Assembly: GCA_963825585.1 (NCBI GenBank)
Contig: CAWGTX010000010.1
Span: 372,001-436,000, forward strand
From: JAOUGY01 sp963825585
GTDB taxonomy: Bacteria > Actinomycetota > Acidimicrobiia > Spongiisociales > ZC4RG35
Direction: 5' to 3'
Length of the DNA stretch: 64,000 nt
Made by a program: the position numbers and the translations under genes. Below are positions 58,646-64,000 of the stretch, piece by piece; position 1 is the first letter of the stretch, and every line of letters starts with the position of its first letter. The notes under the pieces were generated by a model. The model made no database searches and was not told the DNA's origin. It saw only the letters and a program-made list of their open reading frames with translations.

Positions 58646-59635
58646 TCAGGGCAGGACGACGAGTTTGCCGGTGGCGCGCCCGGCTTCCATGTCGGCGTGT
58701 GCTTCGGCGATGTCGTCGAGGCGGTAGGTGCGATGGATGGGGACGATGGCGTCGCCGGCCGCGACTGCTTCGAGGAATTCTTGGAGGACTTGAGTGGGGA
58801 GGTCGGTGGCGTCTCCGCCGTAGGCGGTGAGGCGGACCCCGCGTGGTAGGTACTCGATCGGGTAGAAGTCGCGCACGGTCCATTGGTTCGAGAGCATCCC
58901 GGTGAAGCACACGACCCCGTGAACCCGGGTTGCGCGCAGTGTGTCGGGCAGGGTCGGAGTGCCGACGAGTTCGAGCGCAGTGTCGACGCCGCCGGGGACG
59001 ATCATGCGGGCCTGGTCGGCGATGTTGCCGTCGTCGATGAAGACGTGGTCAACACCGATGTGGCGGAGCTTGTCGGCCCGGTCGGGGTTGCGGGTGGTGG
59101 ACAGCACGGTCATGCCGAGTCGTTTGGCGAGCACTGCGGTGGCCATCCCGATCGCTGAGGTGCCGCCACGTATGAGGATCGACTGGCCGGGTTGGGCGTC
59201 GAGTCCGATCGTGAGTGAGCCGTGTGAGGTCTGGAGCATCTCGGGCACCGCGCCGAGCGCCGCCCAGTCGAGGCTGCTCGTGAACGGCACAACCTGCCGG
59301 GCGGGAACACAGGTGTATTCGGCGTATCCGCCGTTGTAGGTGCGTCCCATGCCACCCATCAACGCAGCGACCTGTCGACCGACCGTGTACTCGCCTCCGG
59401 GGCACGCGGCGACGGTGCCGGTGGCTTCGATGCCGAGGACGCGAGGAAACGTGACGCCGTCGGCGAGACCGAGGCGGGTGTGGAGTTCGGACCGGTTGAG
59501 TCCGAACGCCTCGACCTTGATCAACACCTGGCCGGGCTCGGGGACCGGTACGGGGACATCGCGAATCTGTAGCGCCTCGGGTGGCCCTGGCGCGTCCAGC
59601 ACGACCGCACGCATCGAGGTCGGGATCTCGGTCAT
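58646..59635 (-). CDS. MDR-family quinone oxidoreductase
   Basis: A 329-residue reductase: VEAFGLNRSELHTRLGLADG, the NADPH site ILIRGGTSAIGMATAVLAKR, and GYAEYTCVPARQVVPF, without a zinc-binding Cys cluster. Its start codon overlaps the stop of the upstream MarR gene by one base (TGATG), so the pair forms an operon, probably inducible by quinones or electrophiles (inference). Confidence 0.88.
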   Translation of the reverse strand: MTEIPTSMRAVVLDAPGPPEALQIRDVPVPVPEPGQVLIKVEAFGLNRSELHTRLGLADGVTFPRVLGIEATGTVAACPGGEYTVGRQVAALMGGMGRTYNGGYAEYTCVPARQVVPFTSSLDWAALGAVPEMLQTSHGSLTIGLDAQPGQSILIRGGTSAIGMATAVLAKRLGMTVLSTTRNPDRADKLRHIGVDHVFIDDGNIADQARMIVPGGVDTALELVGTPTLPDTLRATRVHGVVCFTGMLSNQWTVRDFYPIEYLPRGVRLTAYGGDATDLPTQVLQEFLEAVAAGDAIVPIHRTYRLDDIAEAHADMEAGRATGKLVVLP

Positions 59636-60111
59636 CAGCTGCTCCCTTTTTGGTCGGCGATGTGCCGTCGCACTTCTTGCACGGTCGACGCGAGCGATTC
59701 GAGCCGCTCAGGTGTGAGCGCGGCTCCGAGCCGGACCTCGAGTTCGTCTTCGAACGAGCCTTGGGCGGCATCGAGACGGCGGCGTCCGGTGGGGGTGAGG
59801 GCGAGGACCGACGATCGAGCGTCGTCGGGGTTGGGGGCACGGCGACACAAGCCGGACCGCTCGATACGGTCGACCAGCTTGCTCGTGCCACCAACTGTGA
59901 TCCTCAACATCTCGGCGATGTCGGCCACTCGGCAGTTCGGAACCCGATCGATGACCTGCAGCGGCTCGAACCACGACAGCGGCAGGTCGTGATCGCGACG
60001 AAGTCGGCGGTCGATCAGCTCCCACAATTCGGTCTCCAACCTCACCAGGTCACTGAACAATGTGGCCGGCTGGACCCCTGAAGATGTTGCGGAAGGAAGT
60101 TTGGCTTCCAT
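59635..60111 (-). CDS. MarR-family regulator
   Basis: A protein of about 158 residues: LSWFEPLQVIDRVPNCRVAD, then IAEMLRITVGGTSKLVDRIE and the wing RRAPNPDDARSSVLALT. The ATG at 60111 lies within the palindrome TTCCATGGAA, so a bound regulator would block its own start. It is co-transcribed with the quinone oxidoreductase and divergent from a SnoaL-like gene. Confidence 0.88.
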   Translation of the reverse strand: MEAKLPSATSSGVQPATLFSDLVRLETELWELIDRRLRRDHDLPLSWFEPLQVIDRVPNCRVADIAEMLRITVGGTSKLVDRIERSGLCRRAPNPDDARSSVLALTPTGRRRLDAAQGSFEDELEVRLGAALTPERLESLASTVQEVRRHIADQKGSS

Positions 60112-60151
60112 GGAATATATACTAGCCACCAGTGTTGGATTCCATGGAATC
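60106..60151. promoter_or_regulatory. paired palindromic operators of the marR/SnoaL divergent promoter
   Basis: TTCCATGGAA (60106-60115) and GATTCCATGGAATC (60138-60151) are both perfect palindromes with centres 34 bp apart. The first contains the MarR start codon. The second lies 21 bp before the SnoaL-like ATG. This is a typical set-up for a MarR dimer repressing both directions. Confidence 0.65.
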
Positions 60152-60171
60152 TACTTTGAGAGGGCATCGCC

Positions 60172-60558
60172 ATGTCCATCAACGAGAACCAGATCCGGGA
60201 CCTCCTCGCCACGTACGAGCGGTCCCTCAACACCGGCGACGCCGACCTCGCCGCATCCTGCCACGCAGCGGACGGTGTCTTCATGCCCACCACCCTGCCA
60301 ACCGTCACCGGCGCCGACATGGCCGACGGATACCGCCGCATCTTCGGTGCGATCCGCTTGGACGTCACGTTCACCATCAACGAGCTCGTCGTCACGTCCG
60401 ACGAGACGGCCCACGCCTTGACCCGCAGCAACGGAACGCAGACCCTTCTGTCAACCGGAGACGAGTCGGCCGAATCCAACCGAGAGATCTTCCTGTTCCA
60501 GCGAACCAACACTGACGGCTGGAAGATCTCTCGCTACATGTTCAACAAACCCGAATAG
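60172..60558 (+). CDS. SnoaL/NTF2-like (DUF4440-type) protein
   Basis: A 128-residue single-domain protein: IRDLLATYERSLNTGDADLA, ASCHAADGVFMPTTLPTVTG and the closing REIFLFQRTNTDGWKISRYMF. This is the NTF2-like fold found in ketosteroid isomerases and polyketide cyclases; catalytic residues cannot be assigned. It is divergent from marR under the shared palindromes. Confidence 0.85.
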   Translation: MSINENQIRDLLATYERSLNTGDADLAASCHAADGVFMPTTLPTVTGADMADGYRRIFGAIRLDVTFTINELVVTSDETAHALTRSNGTQTLLSTGDESAESNREIFLFQRTNTDGWKISRYMFNKPE

Positions 60559-60579
60559 CACGCCAGTGCCGCCGACGCT

Positions 60580-60921
60580 GTGCGACATCGCGGGATCGGC
60601 CCGACAAGAGCAGCCATCATCTTGGGCTCGGTGGGCGACAGCACCCGGTTTCCCAGCGGCACCGCTCCCATCGAGGCGTCCTCAGGGGACAAGAAGAGGC
60701 ATCGGCTCAACCCGAGAGGGAACCGCAAACTCAACCACGTCCTCCATACCCGCCGCCGTCACCCAGCTCCGCTACCCCGGTGAGGGCCGGGACTACCACC
60801 AGAAGAAACTCGGCGAGGGCAAGACCACCAATGAAGCGATCCGTGCGCTGAACGGTCCATCTCAGACGGCGTCTACCGGCGTCTCCTCGCCGATTCCCGC
60901 CGCACCAGCACATAACCGACT
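60580..60921 (+). pseudogene. C-terminal relic of an IS110-family transposase
   Basis: Pieces in several frames give the transposase_20 C-terminus: HRGIGPTRAAIILGSVGD, GTAPIEASSGDKKRHRLNPR, GNRKLNHVLH, then QLRYPGEGRDYHQKKLGEGK and RSISDGVYRRLLADSRRTST before a stop at about 60921. At least two frameshifts separate them, and no N-terminal part is present. It is a dead IS110 remnant. Confidence 0.75.
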
Positions 60922-61159
60922 TGTGGGTCCGGGAGGACACCCAGGGACGACTCTGACTCCAGCGTGGCCGGCTCGAACCCTGATACACCGGCGCTTCGGA
61001 TGAGTCACTTCCCGGACCCGACACCCAGACTACGCCCGATCCTGCTCCACAGCTTGGCCGACTCGGCGGGCCCATCCACAGCCCCCAACCATCACCTGAC
61101 ACGAAGAGGCTTCGATACCGGACACTCTCGGGAATGCTCGTTGGTATACCCGATTTGGT

Positions 61160-61345
61160 GATCGGGTTGGCAGCCGACATCTGAAGGTGCTGTTGGTACG
61201 TCGGCGGCTCGAGGCCCTCGTCGCTAGCCCGCAGGACATCGCCACCACCCTGGCCGCGGCCGAGCCAGCGGACGAGGCCAAGGTCTACGCCGAGATGGGG
61301 ATCGCATCACCTACCACCAGAACGGCCGGTCGTCGTCGAATCCCT
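61160..61345 (+). pseudogene. possible C-terminal relic of a serine recombinase
   Basis: The text LKVLLVRRRLEALVASPQDI, then EPADEAKVYAEMGIA and, after a frame change, ITYHQNGR resembles the end of large serine recombinases. No catalytic domain is nearby. The remaining part of 60922-61159 holds nothing I recognise. The call rests on weak similarity. Confidence 0.4.
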
Positions 61346-62452
61346 GGTCGACCTGCGCCAGTCGAATATGTCGATCGCGATAACGATGAGTGCCAGGCCC
61401 CACAGGGCGACGTAGGCTGGCACCTGGGAAACAGCAGGCGTCGCGGCTAGAGCGATGGCACCGGCGGTCAGGCGTACAGCACTCTGGCTTCGCAACCCGC
61501 TTCGCCAAGCCGCTCCGGCGACACCGCCGAGGAACATGGCTGCACCGAGGGTCATGGCGAGGGCCGCTTCGAGGCTGAGCATGTCGTCGGGGTGGGCCAC
61601 TGCTTCTTCGAATGCCACTGCAACGCCTACCACACCTGCCACAACCGACGCATGCCACAAGGAATAGACGTCACGCGCAAAGTTGCCACGGTCGACGACC
61701 GCCTGGTCGGCGAGCCGTCGTTCGAGCATGGGTTGTAGTGTTCCGAAGTAGGTCCACCATAGGGCGCAGGTACCCACCACCGCTCCAGCGGTCGTCACTG
61801 CGAAAGTGGTGCTCCTGGCGACCTCACGGCCGGCAACCCCGGCAGCGATGAGCGACTCGCCTAGCGCGATGATCACGATGAGACCGTGGCGCTCGGCGAA
61901 GTGGCCGGCGGCGATAGGCCACATGTCCCGCCGGCCACCGACGGCAGCGGCAACCAGGTCGAAGGCGAGTGCTGCGAGCCAGAACCAGACCCTGACGTCG
62001 GCGTCGACGAAGCCTCCACTCAGAACAAGGGCAAGTCCCGGCAGCGAGGCAATGATCCAGTTCGTGGGGCTGCCCCGGTCCTCGGCGAGTACCCGTGACT
62101 GAAGCAGGAGACCCAGGCCTCTGACCACCACATAGCTGATGGCAAACCACGCCCCGGCTGACCCGTAGGCATCCGGTATCGCTTGAGCGAGGAAAAACGC
62201 GGTGGCCGTCGCCCCGAGCGTTATCAACCTGACGGTCGGATGCTCGGTGTCGGCTGGATTGAGGGTCCATGTGAACTGGGTCCAAGCCCACCAAACCAAC
62301 CAAAACAACAAAGCAGCGCGACCGACCCCAGACCAAGTCAGACCGTGGATCACGAAAGCCGTGAGCTGGGTGACGGCATAAACGAAGACCAGATCGAAGA
62401 ACAGCTCGACGAATGTCGCGCTCTGCCCTTCCTGGGCCCTGAGGCTGGTCAT
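61307..62452 (-). CDS. LtrA-family (low temperature requirement A) membrane protein
   Basis: A 381-residue protein with about ten hydrophobic segments. The family start ATFVELFFDLVFVYAVTQLT is present, followed by LFWLVWWAWTQFTWTLNPAD and the conserved HFAERHGLIVIIALGESLIA. The biochemical role of LtrA proteins is not established. Its ATG overlaps the stop of the upstream MarR gene (ATGA). Confidence 0.9.
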   Translation of the reverse strand: MTSLRAQEGQSATFVELFFDLVFVYAVTQLTAFVIHGLTWSGVGRAALLFWLVWWAWTQFTWTLNPADTEHPTVRLITLGATATAFFLAQAIPDAYGSAGAWFAISYVVVRGLGLLLQSRVLAEDRGSPTNWIIASLPGLALVLSGGFVDADVRVWFWLAALAFDLVAAAVGGRRDMWPIAAGHFAERHGLIVIIALGESLIAAGVAGREVARSTTFAVTTAGAVVGTCALWWTYFGTLQPMLERRLADQAVVDRGNFARDVYSLWHASVVAGVVGVAVAFEEAVAHPDDMLSLEAALAMTLGAAMFLGGVAGAAWRSGLRSQSAVRLTAGAIALAATPAVSQVPAYVALWGLALIVIAIDIFDWRRSTRDSTTTGRSGGR

Positions 62453-63048
62453 GTGGGAGTTGAGCCTCCGTCGATGACGTCGAACATCGACGCGATCTCA
62501 GTCTCTCCTTCGGCTTCGGTGCCGCCCGAAGTGTGATTGGCGGCAAGGATCTTGGTTGTGATGGCGGCCAGGTGGCCGATGTCCCGTTCGGTCAACGCAG
62601 AGAAGAGGTGTTGATTCAGGTCTCGCAGGTGTTGGTCCTGGGCGGACTGGTACTTCTCGAGGCCTTGCTGGGTGAGCGTGACTGTGACTGCTCGTTTGTC
62701 AGTCGGGTCGGTGGTTCGTCGCACGAGCCCATCGTCTTCGAGGCCGCTCACGACCCGAGACACCCGGCTCTGGCTGAGCGGTGTCCGGCGGCGGAGTTCG
62801 GTCATCATCATGGTGTGGTCGGTGGAGAAGACGGCAAGAAACAGCAACACCTCGTATTCGTGGAGGGAGATGCCGTGCTCGGTCTGGAGCGAACGATCGA
62901 GGGCCCGGAACACTGAGTCACCAGCGCGGATGAGTCCAAGGAACGCCTTGGCATACTCGGGACGCAGGTACTTGGTTCCGTCGCGGTCGACGGTCACCCC
63001 GACCTGGGAAGGCTCAAGGCTTCTGGCTTGCGGGGCCGGATGGTTCAT
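62449..63048 (-). CDS. MarR-family regulator
   Basis: A 199-residue protein: SLHEYEVLLFLAVFSTDHTM, then MMTELRRRTPLSQSRVSRVV and the wing RRTTDPTDKRAVTVTLT, with N- and C-terminal extensions. It is translationally coupled to ltrA and divergent from a membrane-protein/nitroreductase pair, with two palindromes in between. Confidence 0.88.
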   Translation of the reverse strand: MNHPAPQARSLEPSQVGVTVDRDGTKYLRPEYAKAFLGLIRAGDSVFRALDRSLQTEHGISLHEYEVLLFLAVFSTDHTMMMTELRRRTPLSQSRVSRVVSGLEDDGLVRRTTDPTDKRAVTVTLTQQGLEKYQSAQDQHLRDLNQHLFSALTERDIGHLAAITTKILAANHTSGGTEAEGETEIASMFDVIDGGSTPT

Positions 63049-63071
63049 GGGGTGAGACTACTCCAACTTGC

Positions 63072-63104
63072 ATGCGTCCGCATAGATAGTGTATGCTTCT
63101 GCAT
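63072..63104. promoter_or_regulatory. paired palindromic operators upstream of marR/ltrA
   Basis: ATGCGTCCGCAT (63072-63083) and ATGCTTCTGCAT (63093-63104) share the pattern ATGCnTCyGCAT with centres 21 bp apart, two helical turns. They lie between the MarR start (63048) and the divergent gene start (63168). Two MarR dimers could bind the same DNA face. Confidence 0.65.
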
Positions 63105-63167
63105 ATACATGGTCCCGCTGAGCACTCGGCGTGTGGCTGGATCCGTCCAGAGAGGAAGACAGCGCTC

Positions 63168-63599
63168 ATGAACTCAGCCATAGCGAAACAGGGAGGAATC
63201 GGACTCATCGTGGCCCTGCATGTGGTCGCCATCACCTACGTCGCAGCCGACGCCGCAAGCGGACCGTTGCTCGTCACCCAACCAGGCGGCGATGCCCCGG
63301 AGGCGATACCCATGGGCTTCGCACTCGGGTTCACGGTGCTCGGTGGCGCAGTCGGGATCGGACTTGCCTTCCTCGCCAACCGAACTGGTCGACCGAGGAT
63401 CACATTGGTGGTCGCCGCCGCGGTGGCGCTGGTCCTCTACGGCATCGTGCCATTCGTGGCCGCCGAAGAGACATCCACGGCGATCTGGCTGAATGCCATG
63501 CACCTTGCCGCCGCAGTACCGATCGTCGGCCTCCTCGCCCGCTCCCTCCCCGACCGCCGAGCGTCCGTGGCGGCCGAATCACTGGCGATCGCACAATGA
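63168..63599 (+). CDS. DUF6069-like four-helix membrane protein
   Basis: A 143-residue protein with four hydrophobic segments (GGIGLIVALHVVAITYVAAD, GFALGFTVLGGAVGIGLAFL, ITLVVAAAVALVLYGIVPFV, LNAMHLAAAVPIVGLLARSL). The layout resembles DUF6069 proteins. AGAGGAAG precedes the ATG at 63168. Its stop overlaps the next gene (ATGA), so the two form an operon opposite the MarR/LtrA pair. Confidence 0.72.
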   Translation: MNSAIAKQGGIGLIVALHVVAITYVAADAASGPLLVTQPGGDAPEAIPMGFALGFTVLGGAVGIGLAFLANRTGRPRITLVVAAAVALVLYGIVPFVAAEETSTAIWLNAMHLAAAVPIVGLLARSLPDRRASVAAESLAIAQ

Positions 63600-64000
63600 C
63601 CATCGAGAAGCAACAGGCGGCCGCCATCAACCAGCAGGTCATCGAAGACTTCCGGGCCAACGGTGGCGCCGTTGATGTCGCAATGGGCGGGTTCTTCGTG
63701 GGCAAACCCGTCCTGATCCTGCACACCAAGGGCGCCAAGACCGGCAACCAGCGGCTCAACCCGCTCGTGTACGCAACCCACGACGAGAGCTATGTAGTCG
63801 GCGCAACCAAGGGCGGGGCACCCAACCACCCGGACTGGTTCTTCAATGTGCGGGCGAATCCCGAGGTGACCGTCGAAGTGGGTGCCGACACATTTCCTGC
63901 CAAAGCGATCATCGTCGAAGATGGACCCGACCGCGACGAGCTGTACGGAAAGCTCGTGGCGATCATGGACCAGTTCGCCGAGTACGAGACCAAGACCGAT
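63596..64000 (+). CDS. deazaflavin (F420)-dependent nitroreductase-family protein (3' end outside window)
   Basis: 135 codons are open to the window edge. KPVLILHTKGAKTGNQRLNP, SYVVGATKGGAPNHPDWFFN and ANPEVTVEVGADTFPAKAII show the DDN-like family, as at 56841-57257. The protein should end soon after the window edge. It overlaps the upstream membrane-protein gene and is probably controlled by the adjacent MarR regulator. Confidence 0.85.
   Translation, partial: MTIEKQQAAAINQQVIEDFRANGGAVDVAMGGFFVGKPVLILHTKGAKTGNQRLNPLVYATHDESYVVGATKGGAPNHPDWFFNVRANPEVTVEVGADTFPAKAIIVEDGPDRDELYGKLVAIMDQFAEYETKTD

Overview
The window looks like chromosomal DNA of a high-GC actinobacterium, most likely of the Acidimicrobiia (Ilumatobacter/Microthrix type), from an aquatic or sludge habitat. 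This is inferred from the strong G/C preference at third codon positions, two deazaflavin (F420)-type nitroreductases, secreted proteins with Cys-containing S-layer-homology repeats, a DMSP-demethylase-like protein and many GTG/TTG starts. No rRNA or complete tRNA gene was found. No replication origin or CRISPR array was seen.

Layout. 0-13.9 kb: a cut-off secreted beta-helix protein; a large cyclase/ATPase/TPR regulator; a VapBC toxin-antitoxin pair; a nitroreductase; an FAD oxidoreductase; a DUF1016 remnant; an S9 peptidase; a lipoprotein serpin; an Rsm22-like methyltransferase overlapping a class-A-beta-lactamase-like lipoprotein. 14.13-15.51 kb: an intact insertion sequence with CTAG target duplication. 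15.5-29.9 kb: a membrane protein, a NarL-type two-component system, an ABC exporter, an ExeM/NucH-type secreted nuclease, a dienoyl-CoA isomerase-like enzyme, a ketopantoate reductase family protein, a LysR regulator and small genes. 30-43.7 kb: a catabolic region with an aromatic amino acid decarboxylase, HpaE-, HpaD- and HpaG-like enzymes of homoprotocatechuate meta-cleavage, a MarR regulator, an acetoacetate-decarboxylase-like protein, an amidase, a PuuD-like hydrolase, a nucleoside hydrolase, a D-threonine-aldolase-like enzyme and a NirK-like copper protein. 44-52.9 kb: a quinone oxidoreductase, two SLH proteins, a TauE permease, a SprT-like metallopeptidase, an ERCC4 nuclease-like protein and a DmdA-like/hydrolase pair. 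53-64 kb: an accessory zone with two tRNA-Arg 3'-half remnants, two more toxin-antitoxin modules, gene relics, and three MarR regulators each beside redox or membrane genes and a visible palindromic operator.

How parts work together. The best-supported new signal is a 21-bp palindromic motif found upstream of the hpaD-like gene, between the divergent adc-like and hpaG-like genes, and upstream of the hpaE-like gene 8-9 kb away. It suggests one regulon for aromatic meta-cleavage, probably controlled by the MarR protein encoded at 40.0-40.5 kb. All three toxin-antitoxin modules also carry a palindrome just upstream of the antitoxin start.

Caveats. Seven otherwise intact genes carry an apparent single-base frameshift, mostly at short G or C runs. 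This may be sequencing or assembly error rather than biology. Intergenic regions are rich in 7- and 9-bp tandem repeats and interspersed hairpin repeats. Functional names rest on motif recognition by eye; no database search was run.
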